64,000 bases of DNA from Diospyros lotus (lineage: Eukaryota; Streptophyta; Magnoliopsida; Ericales; Ebenaceae): positions 28,387,119-28,451,118 of the forward strand of contig NC_068350.1 of assembly GCF_014633365.1 (NCBI RefSeq), written 5' to 3'. Shown piece after piece: positions 32,688 to 44,075 of this stretch (its first letter is position 1; each line of letters opens with the position of its first letter). A program made the position numbers and the translations under genes. The notes below the pieces were generated by a model, which made no database searches, was not told the origin of the DNA, and saw only the letters and a program-made list of their open reading frames with translations.

Positions 32688-33862
32688 GCAAGGGTGTGAC
32701 AGAAGTTCATAACACTATGTTGCTCATGTTCTGGAATGCATCTTCGCACAATTTGATCAGCACAATATTTAAACAGATATGGTTCATCCCAGAAAAATGT
32801 TCTGACCTTCCTGAAAAACTTTTGTCTATCTGGCTTAGTCCAATGACTGGGAACTATACCTACAGCTAAATAATTAGCTATGTCAGCGTACCAAGGGGCA
32901 GAAGTCAATGTACTCACATGAAGAAGATGTTCATCAGGAAAGTTATCAGGAATGGAACCCTCAGTAAGATCCTGACCTGGGATTCTAGACAGATGGTCAG
33001 CTACAACATTTTCTACTCCTTTTTTATCCTTAATTTCTATGTGGAACTCTTGGAGGAGCAGAATCCACCTAATGAGGCGTGGCTTGGTGTTTTGCTTAGT
33101 GAGCAGGTATTTCAAAGCAGCGTGATCTGTGTACACAATCACCTTTGAACCTATTAGGTATGACCTAAATTTATCCAATGCAAACACCACAGCCAACAAT
33201 TCTTTTTCTGTGGTAGTGTAATTTCTCTGGGCTTCATTTAAGGTTCTGCTAGCATAGTAAATGACATGGGGCTTCTTCTCTTTGCTTTGTCCTAACACAG
33301 CCCCTATGGCATAATCACTCGCATCACACATTAGTTCAAAAGGTAAAGTCCAGTCAGGAGGTTGTATGATGGGTGCAGTGATAAGTGCATGTTTCAGCTT
33401 CTCAAAGGCACTTTGACAATTTGGGGTCCACTCGAATGGAACGTCCTGAGACAACAGACAACACAAAGGCCTTGCTATTGTGCTAAATGAGGCAATAAAT
33501 CTCCTGTAAAAGCCAGCGTGACCAAGAAAAGATCTAATGTCCTTGACATTTCTAGGGGTTGGAAGCTTCTGAATGGCTTCAACTTTGGCCTTGTCTACTT
33601 CTAGACCCCTAGATGAGACTATGTGTCCTAAGACAATGCCTTGGTTAACCATGAAGTGGCATTTCTCCCAATTGAGCACAAGATGAGTCTCCTCACAACG
33701 AATCAAAACTTTCTCCAGATTCTTTAAACACAAGTCAAAACTACTTCCATAAACAGAGAAGTCATCCATAAACACCTCCACGATATGTTCAGCCATTTCA
33801 CTAAAGATACTCATCATACACCTTTGAAAGGTGGCAGGAGCATTACACAACCCAAATGGCAT
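32654..33862 (-). pseudogene. Athila reverse transcriptase C-part and RNase H
   Basis: The RT palm is present, with [15 protein letters not shown] and [10 protein letters not shown] holding the catalytic F/YxDD. The thumb follows ([31 protein letters not shown]). RNase H has [14 protein letters not shown] and [12 protein letters not shown] in order. The frame continues into the integrase HHCC start ([16 protein letters not shown]) and ends at the frameshift near 32,660. Confidence 0.93.
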
Positions 33863-33910
33863 ACGTTTATATGTAAATGTTCCAAAAGGGCAGGTGAAGG
33901 TTGTTTTCTC

Positions 33911-34405
33911 TTAATCTTCTAGTGCTACATCAATCTGATTATATCCTGAATATCCATCCAAAAAGCAGTAGAATGCTTGACCTGCTATCCTTTCAAGTGT
34001 TTGATCTAGAAACGGGAGGGGAAAATGGTCATTTCTAGTCATGGAGTTGAGTTTTCTATAGTCTATGCACACACGCCAACCTGTTTGGAGGCGGATTGGG
34101 ACTAACTCATTCTTCTCATTTTTCACCACAGTAACTCCAGATCGTTTAGGAACGACCTGAGTTGGACTAACCCATTTTGAATCAGATATTGGATAAATAA
34201 TGCCTGCATCCAGTAATTTGAGCACCTCTTTTCGAACCACTTCTTTCATGTTGGGATTTAGCCTTCTCTGCATTTGCCTCACTGGTTTTGAATTTTCTTC
34301 TAAGAAGATCCTATGGGTGCAAATTAGAGGGCTAATTCCATGCAAGTCTGATATGGTCCATCCTAAAGCCTTCTTGTGTGCTCTCAGTACTTTCATCAAC
34401 TGCAC
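33911..34405 (-). pseudogene. Athila reverse transcriptase N-part
   Basis: This part has HKKALGWTISDLHGIS, the conserved DAGIIYPISDSKWVSP block, RVCIDYRKLN, and DGYSGYNQIDVALED. It is in the same frame as the upstream and downstream blocks and is closed by a TAA at 33,911 and preceded by a TAA at about 34,409. Both fall at positions where relatives have Gln. Confidence 0.93.
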
Positions 34406-34408
34406 TTC

Positions 34409-37114
34409 TTATTGGGTACTTAGGCTGGAAGAAATGACTACTGGGTATGTCTCTCCTTCTCCTAGAAAGGCATACTTCAACTCAAATGGCAGTGGCTTCT
34501 TTTCAGGAATGGGTGGACAACTCACAGAGGTTGATGGTTTGTTCAACGGTTCCACAGGTTCTAGCTTAGGAATCCATTGAGTCAAAGGCATCTCACTTTC
34601 CTTTTTGATATCTTCCAAACGATTATCTTCTTTCACAGTTTGAGTGACAAATTCTTTCTCAAAATACTCTTCAGACAGAGTTTGAATCAAATCTACCTCT
34701 TCTATCTCACTTTCAGTGTTCTGTTGTTTGGAAATTCTGAAAATATTCATTTCCACAGTCATGTTTCCAAACGACAGTTTCAAAACTCCATTCCTACAGT
34801 TAATGATTGCATTGGAAGTTGCTAGGAATGGTCTCCCCAAGATGACTGGAACTGGTGGTTGTGGACCATGATGGGGTTGAGTGTCTAGAACTATGAAGTC
34901 TACTGGGAAGTAGAATTTATCCACCTGAACTAAGACATCTTCCACAATACCCCTAGGAACTTTGACTGATCTGTCTGCCAGCTATAGAGTGACTCTGGTA
35001 GGCTTAAGTTCTCCCAAACCCAACTGCTGATAGACACTATAAGGCAATAGGTTGACACTTGCTCCTAAATCTAAGAGTGCCTGATCAACCTTCTGGCTTC
35101 CTATTATGCATGAGATGGTTGGACAGCCTGGGTCCTTGTATTTGGGAGGAGTCTTAAATTGCAAAATGGAGCTCACTTGCTCAGTCAGAAATGCTTTTCC
35201 ATGCACGTTCACTTTTCTCTTTACAGTGCAAAGATCTTTTAGGAATTTTGCATATGAGGGTGTTTGTTTGATCGCATCCAAGAGTGGAATATTGATCCTT
35301 ACTTGTTTAAACACCTCATATATGTCAGCATTTTGTTGTTCTTTTTTTGTAACACTCAGTCTTTGAGGAAAAGGAGGTTTAGGATGATATTGACTTTCTC
35401 TTTCAATGTTCTTACCTTTTCCATCTTCTTTTTGTTTTTGCTTGTTTTTTTCTTCATTGTTTTCATTTTTTTCTAAGATTGGCTCCTGTCCTTCTGCTTT
35501 CTCTTCCTCAACAACAGTTTGGCTTATCCTAAGATCATTTGGTTTTTCAATCACCTTTCCACTTCTTAGGATAGTCACAGATTGGACTTGTTCATGTGCA
35601 TTACTTTCACCACTAGAAGATTCCACCTGATTTGTTTGCCTAACTGGGTTAGGGTTGGTTTGTGAAGGGAATCTTCCAGGTTCTCTCACACTTAGTGTTT
35701 GGGTCAACTTTGTTATTTGGCTTCTCATATCCTCCACGGCTCTATTTGTTTGCTCTTGATTCTTTGTAAGCTGGGCAACCTGATTGTTGATGCCTGTTTG
35801 ATTTTGAATGAACTGATGCAAGGTGTCTTCCAAAGATCTCCTGTGAGGAGGTTGGTAGGTATTGGATGAAGAACCTTGATTCTGTTGGAAGGATTGTTGA
35901 TGTGCAGGGAAGGAGTTTTGAGAATGACTTCCAGCATCATGTCTCCATGAAAAATTGGGGTGATTCCTATTATTGGGATGGTATGAGTTGTAGTTTTGAT
36001 TGTTCCCGTAATAGGTTCCACTTTGATTTTGATTCTGTCTTCCCTCAAAATTGTGTGAATTATTGTTATTAGTCTGCCCATACAATACCTCCTTGAAAGC
36101 AGGTAGAGTAGGGCATTCTTCAGTTGCATGATCCATTGTTTCACACACAGCACATTTCACTTCCACTTGTTTAACAGATTGTACCTTTTTGGGCTCCATA
36201 TTTTCAACCTTTTTTGTTAGGGCAGTTAGTCTTGCATTTAGATCATCATTCTCACTCAACTGGTATCTACCTCTTGGTTGTGGATTTTCCCTTAGATCAA
36301 ATGAAGATGTTGGGCCAGCTTCCCAATTTCTTGTATTTTCAGCCAATGTGTCAAAGAAGTGAAACGCTTCTTCTGGAGTTTTCTCATAGAATTCTCCATT
36401 ACACATTGTAGAAACTAACATTTTTAATTGGGGCATGAGTGAGTCATAAAAGAAATTGACCACTCGCCATTGCTCAAAGGCATGGTGCGGAAAAGTGTGG
36501 AGAAGATCTTTGAATCTTTCCCACGCTTGGGCAAAATTTTCACTTGATTTACAGGCGAAGTTCATGATTTGTCTTTGAAGAGTAGCGGTTCTGTTGGCAG
36601 GAAAATATTTTTTCAAAAAAGTTGCTTGCATTTCTCTCCAAGTTCCTATAGATCTAGGTAGGAGAGTGCCTAACCACATTTTTGCCTTATCTTTCAGTGA
36701 GAATGGGAAAAGTTTTAACCTTACGACATCCTCATTTACTGTATGGTCCATGCAAGTGCTACATACTTCGTCGAATTCCTTCATATGAGTATATGGATTT
36801 TCAGAATCCATACCATGGAATGTGGGCAACAATTGGATTGTGCCAGGTTTGAAATTGAACCTATGGTGATTTATGGGAAGGATGATACACGAGGGTGTTG
36901 TCTGTCTTGGAGGGTGAAGGTACTCTCTAAGAGGTCTAATCAATTCCTGATCAACAGGTTCAGGATCACCATGGTCACTCCCATGTTCAGACATGTTGTT
37001 TGGTTGAGCCATAAATGAGTGTGGCAATGAAAACTCAAAATCAGATGGAGTACTTTCTGAATGTAACACTTGTTCAACCACTCTACCGGATCTAAGTCTC
37101 ATACACCAGACCAA
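34409..37114 (-). pseudogene. Athila gag-protease polyprotein
   Basis: The main block (34,982-37,114, 710 codons) starts at MVWCMRLRSGR and holds gag (PLREYLHPPR, ENPYTHMKEF, FAQAWERFKDL). It then has a CCHC zinc knuckle (CAVCETMDHATEEC, spacing C-x2-C-x4-H-x4-C), an Asn/Gln-rich linker, and the aspartic-protease block LLDLGASVNLLPYS. An in-frame TAG at 34,982 interrupts it. The same frame then continues to 34,409 with VPVILGRPFLATSNAIINCR, the protease C-terminal half. The start is the ATG nearest the PBS, about 75 bases from it. Confidence 0.93.
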
Positions 37115-37190
37115 ACTGACAGAGAAGAGAAATTAAAGAACAGAAGTAAAAGAAAAAGGACTAGGGATAATTATTTGGCTTACCTTAATC

Positions 37191-37208
37191 TCCTCGGCAA
37201 CGGCGCCA
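37191..37208 (-). promoter_or_regulatory. primer-binding site (tRNA-Asp type)
   Basis: The minus strand reads TGGCGCCGTTGCCGAGGA, separated from the 5' LTR end by a few bases. It matches the 3' end of plant tRNA-Asp closely, as is usual for Athila elements. Confidence 0.9.
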
Positions 37209-37213
37209 AAATT

Positions 37214-39228
37214 TGCTGCCTCGCTCACCCTGCATTTATCACTTTTTGTATTTTTCTTTCACTAATTCAGCTGATTTAGCAACTAATTATGTTCACAGAT
37301 AAGATGAGGCGTTTAGACTCGCCAGTGCACGAGTGTGATTGTAGCAGAAAATTTATATGTAATTTTTCGGGCAAGACCGGGTCGACTCACAGGGAGATTA
37401 CTCATGGAAGGAGATAACCACGCCAGTTCTTTTGATTAACGGAATAATAAAATGAGATAAAACTAAATGTGATATAACTGTAATCTGGAAATGGAGAGAT
37501 CTTGAGTCAAGACAAATCTGGTGCCCAACCCAACTGATTCACCATATAGCTTTCTGTGATGTAACTAGCAGCTCAAATAGCTTGGGTTTTCAATTATTAA
37601 ATATACTACTGAGATGATGATAACTCTTTGCTCAAGCAACCTCCATACATGACATAGAGACTCTAAGGTAAGAAGCTATCATAAATCAGTGTATAAATAA
37701 TGTTTTGACAAAATGATTACTCGGGGCTTGGGTATGAGAACGTTTCCAGGTCAAGCAGCCCCCATACATGGCATGGAGACTCTAAGTTAGGCGTACGAAC
37801 CAATCCAAGCCTGAGGTTTTCGTTAATAACATTTCCCAAACTGCTTTTGCTTTTGTTACTTTGACATATGGAGTTCTGTTATATTGATTCATCAGTGGCT
37901 CTGGGCACCATCTTTGCCTTAACCCAAGAATCGAATTAGCCACACATCTTCATAGGAAGTGCACGACTAAAACTAATTTCTACAGATGAATACACGATTC
38001 GTAAAGAAAATAAACTGAGACAACAGATAAGAACTTGGTAAACTACTGCTGTATTGATTACTGAAATGAACTACAACTTGAAGCAGAAATTAAGATGGAC
38101 TTGTAATACAGAGCTCAGAATTAGCAAGAACAACTAGAGTAACTGAAGTGCTATATGCAAAGAAAGAAATATAGACAAGAACAAAAGTAGGAGAACAGAC
38201 AAAAGGAAAAGAAAAACTCTCCACTTTCCAATGATCTTCTCTTTTTTTGTGTTATTTTTCTTAGTATCTTCTGCCCTCGCCAACCCTTGATTCCAGAGAA
38301 TGTTGGTCCCTTTTTAAGCTTATGGCGCATGGAAGTGGGGACCATTTGTTGAAAAGTTGTTCAAAAAGTTGGTTGAATTTACCTTAGAGCCACCGCGTGT
38401 ATTTGCGCATGTCAGAATTTTTGTTCGGCTGTTCATTCGGATGACTAGCAGAGATATTCGAATGCTTGCTGAGTTTCTTTTGGCTGATCGGCTCATTCGA
38501 ATGAATTTTAGTCCTATTCGAATGAATTTCATGCTTTACTGTTCCTTACACGGCGATTTTCTCGGTCATTCGAATGCAACAGTACTTTTATTCGAATGAA
38601 TTTCTAATTTTTCTCTTGACTTCTTCATTGCATTCGGATGACTTGGGAAGCATTCGAATATGGAATTCCTTAGGTTGCTTCTCATTCGAATTACTCAGCC
38701 TTCATTCGAATAGATTTCCTTTCTTCTTCAACTTCATTCGAATGACTTGGATTTCATTCGAATATGTCTTCACTGCTTCCAAACGATGTGCTCATCCGAA
38801 TTTCTTCTCATGCTTGGCTCATTCGAATGACTTGGATTTCATTCGAATATGCACAATCTTATCTGGAGATCTTGATTTTTGTTACTTCTTATTCGAATTA
38901 GGCCAAGCTTATCTGAATACATACCCGATATCTTGCATATTCGAATGTCTGAATGATTTATTCGAATGTTTGAGCAGCCCTCTTCTGTTTTGCTCCATAT
39001 TTGAATACCTTTGAAGACTCATTCGAATGGCTTTGACTTTCATTAGGACACCTTTATTTCTTGACTTTTTATTCCTCTTTCAATCATGCTTTTGGAGAGT
39101 ATGAGTCATTCTTTCATCTCTTTTCCTTCTTTTGGGCTGCAACAAGCAATTCTGGAGATTTTAAGTCGATCAAATGGATTAGGAGATAATAAAAACATAA
39201 CAAATATTGCATTTTTTTACATCAATCA
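37214..39228 (-). repeat. 5' LTR of the Athila-type element
   Basis: The 2,015-base partner of the LTR at 24,745-26,844 has the same termini (TGCTGCCTCG...ACATCAATCA) and the same TTCGAA array, with a single copy of the 85-bp unit. Confidence 0.95.
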
Positions 39229-39233
39229 TCCGG

Positions 39234-39692
39234 CGATAGGTCCATCTGGGGGGTGACTGGCACCTGCAAGCACTCCGACGCTCAAGTGAGTAAGAGAGTA
39301 AGGAGAAATAGTGTATCAATAGGTCAGAGATCATAACATATCTTGGCTCTAAAGAGAGCTGGTTGATATAGGAGGAGGAGATGTCCTCATGCATGCATGC
39401 CTCGTGCGTTTACAAGTGATGGGACTAACTACCCAGCGCCAGTGGAGGTTCTCAGGTGGTAATATGGTGGCGACGGGACCCTCATTAATGTGGATGGGAT
39501 CCGCCATTAATGAGGGCAGGATCTGAGGCAGCTGCGCGGATAGCCAGTGGAATTGCAATGATGCCGTGGTAGCCTAGCATTCGGCCAAGATTGGGCCTAA
39601 GGAGAGAGCAGAGATTGGGCCCGGATGGTCCACATGTCAAAGTCTGAACTCTTGCAAGGGCAAGACTTTGTCTCTCGGTATAGCCTCCAACA
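39234..39692 (-). repeat. 5' LTR of the Tat-like element, distal piece
   Basis: This continues the LTR that starts at 24,694 and ends CTCCAACA at 39,692. Joined lengths give about 510 bases. It contains the GCTCAAGTGAG/ACTTGAGCG motif near 39,290. Flanking DNA from 39,693 (ATCAA) is outside the element. Confidence 0.75.
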
Positions 39693-39988
39693 ATCAAGTC
39701 AATACTTAAGAATGAGTGTAAAAAGATACTAAAGAATCTGTATAGTTAGATGTGTTTATCTATTGAGATCTTACTCAATTATATAGGTCAAGCACACAAT
39801 GGCTAAGTGAGATACTCAAAAAAATCCCTGAACCAAGATTTTCAGACTCCAAGTAAGATCTTTCAAGTGTAGACCTTATCATCGTGTAACAAAAGACCTA
39901 TTGTCACACTTTAATTGGAAAGACATATGACATGCTCTGACTAGAAGAACACGTGGCATACAATAATAGGCTCTTTCCAAAAAAGAGT
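39693..39988. other. non-coding flank
   Basis: Nothing recognisable is present. This is the first DNA right of the Tat-like element. Confidence 0.4.
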
Positions 39989-40199
39989 AATGCTATTCAT
40001 CTCTAGTAGAGATGAACAACGGTGATATGATAATTTATGTGGACACTTGGTATTTGCACTTTCAATCTATTTAAAATATAAAAATTAAAATATGTTGAAC
40101 ACAATTTCATCTTTCCCAAGCAAATACACAGTTCATATGAACTATCACATCGTCGCTATTCATCTCTACTATTCATCTCTACTAGAGATGAATAACATT
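39989..40199. mobile_element. MITE-like element with palindromic termini
   Basis: The left end AATGCTATTCATCTCTAGTA and the right end (complement) AATGTTATTCATCTCTAGTA form near-perfect inverted repeats of about 30 bases. Each terminus is itself a palindrome (TTCATCTCTAGTAGAGATGAA-like). The 211-base interior is A/T rich and non-coding. The TSD is ambiguous. Confidence 0.6.
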
Positions 40200-41549
40200 A
40201 TTCTAAAAAAAATAAAAATAAAAGTCATAGAGGTAAATTTATAAACATGACTCAACATTTCTCCCTTCATCACTACCATACGTGTTTTATCAATATAGTC
40301 ACCACCCCAGATTTGAAGTGGGTGGACCCTACATGGAGCTTCAAAGTGTTAAAGAGTATAGATATTTTGGTATTTTGGAGGTCTGGTGTAATTGGAAGAG
40401 TATACGATAACATAAAAGGAATAGGGTGTAATATAAAGTATAGGCGAATACAAGTATCGTTGGATACCTTAAAATTTGTTGCTCTCAATACATTGTAGTT
40501 TTCATTGATACGTAGGCCATGTTAGATTAGGCATTTCTTAAATGACGTGGTAAAAAAAAAAAAAAAATTCTTCCTGTTAAATTTTTGTTGTTTGGACTTA
40601 AATGTGCACCTCTTTCTATCCAAAAAAAAAAAAAAAACATAATCCTTTTTAAAATGAGTTGGAGTCTCTTGTAAAAATATTAATTTTATCCAAACAAGTT
40701 AAAACTGCAAGTAACCCCCCCCCCCAAAAAAAAAAATTAATTAGATGAACTGTTGTATCCATAACAGATATTCTCTAAGTCACGTGGGTAAGCTTTTTCC
40801 ATTATCTAGTAAGGATCAAATTTTTATGAGGGGCATAAACTGGTTAATCTTTGATCAATTTATTTAGTATTTGTTGTATGTCAGCTATTACATGCATTTG
40901 AGATTTAATTAGGTAGTGTTTTTTAAAATGAGCAAGATAAGAGAGTATCAAGATAAGTTCGGAATGATTTTCGGACCAAGATACGAAATGGTCAAGATAA
41001 AGTTGAAAAGTATTATAAGATTTTTTATCAATTTGTTTGTTAAATTTTTTAAAATGCACTAGAGGACACAAATGTTATTTTTTTCTTATCTATAAAGACC
41101 AAGATATGTTTATCTTGAGGAGAGAGAGATAAGCATATATTGAAAAATCAAAATTAGAGATCATTAATGATTATTTTAAGAATGGTTAGATAAACTTAGC
41201 AAATATGTTATAAATTATAGAAGTCGGGAATATATTCATATCTTGATTAACAAACGTCCCCTTATTGTGCACAATAAAGAGAATAGTTAGGATGAGATTT
41301 CTCTTCGTTAAAATAGAAGTTAAAAAAAAAAAATCAAATTCAAAACCGCATGTTACATGGTCAACAACAATTCAGCACTCAAATCAATAAAAAGCTTTTG
41401 TAAGAACACCCCCACCAATCTCAGGCTACTTCAAAAGGTATAAAACCTCAGACGATCCAAAAGAAAAAGGGTTCCAAGCAATGCATTTTCTACGTATTGC
41501 TCTTGCAAATCAACAAAACATAAAGACAAACACTTTGTAGAGGAATGCG
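40200..41549. other. low-copy A/T-rich DNA, no gene seen
   Basis: There are homopolymer runs (A at about 40,551 and 40,622; C then A near 40,705) and no ORF with recognisable features. It looks less repetitive than its surroundings. Confidence 0.4.
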
Positions 41550-41657
41550 ATGATGATGACAAATAAGATTTGGTCAGCCACTGTGATTGTCTTAGTAATA
41601 ATATTGTTGCCGTCGTCGTCTTCATTCAACGTTGAAGCTAAAGGGTATTTGAGCTGA
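41550..41657 (+). CDS. possible signal-peptide exon of a small secreted protein
   Basis: A 35-codon frame begins MMMTNKIWSATVIVLVIILL, then PSSSSFNVEAKG. This is a textbook plant secretory leader: a short basic start, a hydrophobic core and a small-residue region ending near VEA. A GG|GTATTT donor-like site follows directly after the EAKG codons (about 41,645), so this may be exon 1 of a short gene. A TGCCACAG acceptor-like site lies at about 43,100-43,110, beyond the solo LTR (41,693-43,090), which would then sit in the intron. I could not recognise a mature peptide. A chance ORF is a real alternative. Confidence 0.3.
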   Translation: MMMTNKIWSATVIVLVIILLPSSSSFNVEAKGYLS

Positions 41658-41692
41658 AAGGAGAAAGATGGCTTGAATTTCCCGAGGCTTCT

Positions 41693-43090
41693 TGTGACAC
41701 CCGTAACTTACTTACATGCTTAATGATAATAATATTCATATAAAAATATTCGGAGCTTAAAACCAAAAATCATACTTCCTTTAAATCAAATAAAATTCCA
41801 AGACATGCTTTATGGCATACATATAGGAAAAGATCATGGTTTAACCCTAGAAACATTGTTTTCAAAAGGAAAACTAAACTTAAATTCTTGAAAATCCTTT
41901 TTAAACAAGCCACCACGCTCCACGTCCATGTCCTGGTCTTCTCATTCATGCTCACCTGGGGGAGGGGGAAACATAAGGGGGGTGAGATTACGCAAATCTC
42001 AGTAAGTACAAGAGAACCATCATATGTATTTAAACAAGTCATGACATAACATAACATATCGTATGGAGACACGAGAGGTTCCACCAACTTGCAGGGGTAA
42101 GAACCCTCGTGCGTAGCGCTACCGAGCTCCGGTCCCGAAACTTGCGTGAACATAACATAACATGAGGGACCACATAACATAGTTCATAGTCATGCTTAAA
42201 CATCATAAATAGTTCATAATGTACTTACCTTAACTTGGTTTGATGAGATTTGAATGCTGAAGGCTTCACCTTTACAAAAAGCTCGAAGCACTTCCGTCTA
42301 GCATGAATTTATCCCAACTTAGAATGAGGAAACTCTTGGCCATGAGCCCTATTTATAGGCTTGGAAACTTGGTCACCAAGTAAGTCACAATCATTTCAAA
42401 TCTTTTCTAAATCTTTCAAGATATTCCAATCATTTCAAATCTTCTAAAATATTCTCTAATCATTCCATATCTTTTAAGATATTCTGCAAATCATTCTTAT
42501 CTGAATCAAATCTTATCCACATAAGATCTTATCAAATCTTATCCAAATCATATCAAATCTTATCCTTAAAGTCATCATGAGGCTTAATCTTTATCTCTAA
42601 AGTCATCATGAATACTTATCTTATCTCTAAAATCATCATGAGCCTTCATCTTATCTCTAATATCATCATGAGGCTTCATCCTTATCTCTAATATCATCAT
42701 GAGGCTTCATCCTTATCTCTAAAATCATTTATAAGGCTTTTCTTGAATCTCCCAAATGCCCTTAGGAAAAATATTTCAAGAATTACACTTTGGCCCAAAC
42801 TTTTCAGGTAATTGCACTTAGACCCTTTTCAACTTGGTCCCTAGGCCAATTTTTAATTGCATTTTAGTCCCCGAAGAAAGGACTAATTACGCTAATACCC
42901 CTGATTTTTAGGTAAATTACACTTTTACCCGAACCTCAATATTTACGATTTTGCCACTGGCTCAAAAACTGAACCTTTGTCTCAAGGCTTCTATAATCCC
43001 TTGAAAGGACATATTTCCTCAAGTATTAGAAGCTAAAATAAAATCCCAAGTATTACATCATATTTCAGTTTAAAAATCTCGGGCGTTACA
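41693..43090 (-). mobile_element. solo LTR with perfect TSD
   Basis: The 1,398-base element starts TGTGACACCCG and ends CGGGCGTTACA, with TSD CTTCT at 41,688-41,692 and 43,091-43,095. A minus-strand TATA box CCTATAAATAGG near 42,348 gives the orientation. There is no coding domain, PBS or polypurine tract. Confidence 0.9.
42571..42728. repeat. 31-bp tandem repeat, about five copies
   Basis: The unit is ATCATCATGAGGCTTCATCC then TTATCTCTAAT; the last copies are nearly identical. It lies inside the solo LTR. Confidence 0.85.
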
Positions 43091-43095
43091 CTTCT

Positions 43096-43394
43096 TCCCT
43101 ATTGCCACAGTTGCAGATCGATTGTTTATATTGGGTAATTCGATTGAAACAAGCTCCAAACAATACAAGGAAATATTAAATTTCACACTCAATAAATTTT
43201 TATTTAAAATTCTTTATTCTTATTTATTATATTAATAAAGTAAACAGTGGAACAAGCACCGAGAAAACAAGCTATTTGATTCTACCAGTGCCTCAAAGAT
43301 CGATGTAATGTTCAGATTATTAAGATCAGTGTCATTTTGGTAAATCCCGAACAGTTTTCAAATTGTGCAAATTTGTAGACAAAATTTTGGGAAT
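43096..43394. other. non-coding, A/T-rich
   Basis: No feature beyond the possible splice acceptor near 43,105. Confidence 0.4.
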
Positions 43395-43941
43395 TTCAAT
43401 TAAAGGAGGAGATGGCTTATGCAAGTGTAGGCAAGCTTCGAGAGGAATGGGATCCCTCTGAAGGGGATGTTGTGTGTGTCTTCGGGTAATGGCTTGGTCC
43501 CCGAAGATGTGGGTCTAAGGGGTATTTATAGCTGCTAAAGGACTGGGGCACGCAGCACACAATGACACGTGGCACACGTACACGAAGGCATCTAGCAGAA
43601 CCCTTTAGCTATGAGTGTCAGGCCTTCGGGTATCCCGAGTTAGGATCTGAAGGCCAAAAGAGGGCCCGAAGAGTGGTCTTTGCGCATAGGAGGCCCCGAA
43701 AGGGGTAATTAGGTCTTCATAAAGGATGACTTGGGTAAGGTTGTGGGAGGATGTTTCCCAAAGGTCTCCAAATGAGTGAGCACCACAAGTGTTATCAACT
43801 GGATAAGCTAGGCCTTCGAGTTGGATGAGCTCTGAAGGGGCCTGTAGATGGGTTTTCGAGATCACTGAAGCCTTTTTCGTCGACTTTGTGCCTTCAAGGA
43901 ATTTTCCCTGTCAAGAGTCTTTCAAAGGCTATGCTACAACA
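43395..43941 (-). repeat. truncated LTR, minus orientation
   Basis: Read on the minus strand it starts TGTTGTAGCATAGCCT at 43,941, identical over 16 bases to the start of the plus-strand LTR at 44,076. It has a TATA box CTATAAATACC at 43,520-43,530, about 420 bases in. Homology is lost near 43,395, so the 3' part of the LTR is missing. Confidence 0.65.
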
Positions 43942-44075
43942 ATAACATTCATTTTTTCTTTTTTTTTCTGGCTCAAGCATGCACCTGGAGCAAGCCATGG
44001 CTTCCCCAAAATGACTCCCCCATTTAACATACTCTTTCCTTTGACTTTTAGTTGAAACAATGACTTAGGAGCCAT
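43942..44075. other. 134-base spacer between head-to-head LTRs
   Basis: A T-rich tract is followed by unrelated sequence. No PBS or coding sequence is recognised. Confidence 0.5.

Larger units (their letters stand above)
24745..39228 (-). mobile_element. complete Athila-type Ty3/gypsy retrotransposon
   Basis: This 14,484-base element has both LTRs, PBS, polypurine tract and a perfect TSD TCCGG (24,740-24,744 and 39,229-39,233). On the minus strand the order is 5' LTR, PBS, gag-protease, RT, RNase H, integrase, TTCGAA-rich spacer, env-position ORF, 3' non-coding region, polypurine tract and 3' LTR. Gag-pol reads almost continuously but has four in-frame stops and one single-base frameshift, so this copy cannot make the full polyprotein. 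The two LTRs look nearly identical by eye apart from one 85-bp duplication, so it is probably the youngest large insertion here. Confidence 0.95.
15370..39692 (-). mobile_element. decayed Tat-like Ty3/gypsy element, interrupted by three later insertions
   Basis: Minus-strand order: LTR (24,694-24,744 plus 39,234-39,692), leader/PBS, short gag tail, protease, RT, RNase H, integrase and a repeat-rich 3' region. Interruptions are the complete Athila element inside its LTR, a solo LTR at the RT start (21,086-23,530) and a solo LTR inside integrase (16,373-18,538). Most of gag is missing: protease lies only about 400 bases from the PBS. The pol fragments carry several stops and frameshifts. The 3' LTR was not found, so the left limit (about 15,370) is approximate. 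Confidence 0.8.

Noticed and set aside
35106..37018. Several plus-strand ORFs of 65-90 codons opposite gag
   Set aside because: They are shadows of the minus-strand gag-protease frame with no independent features.
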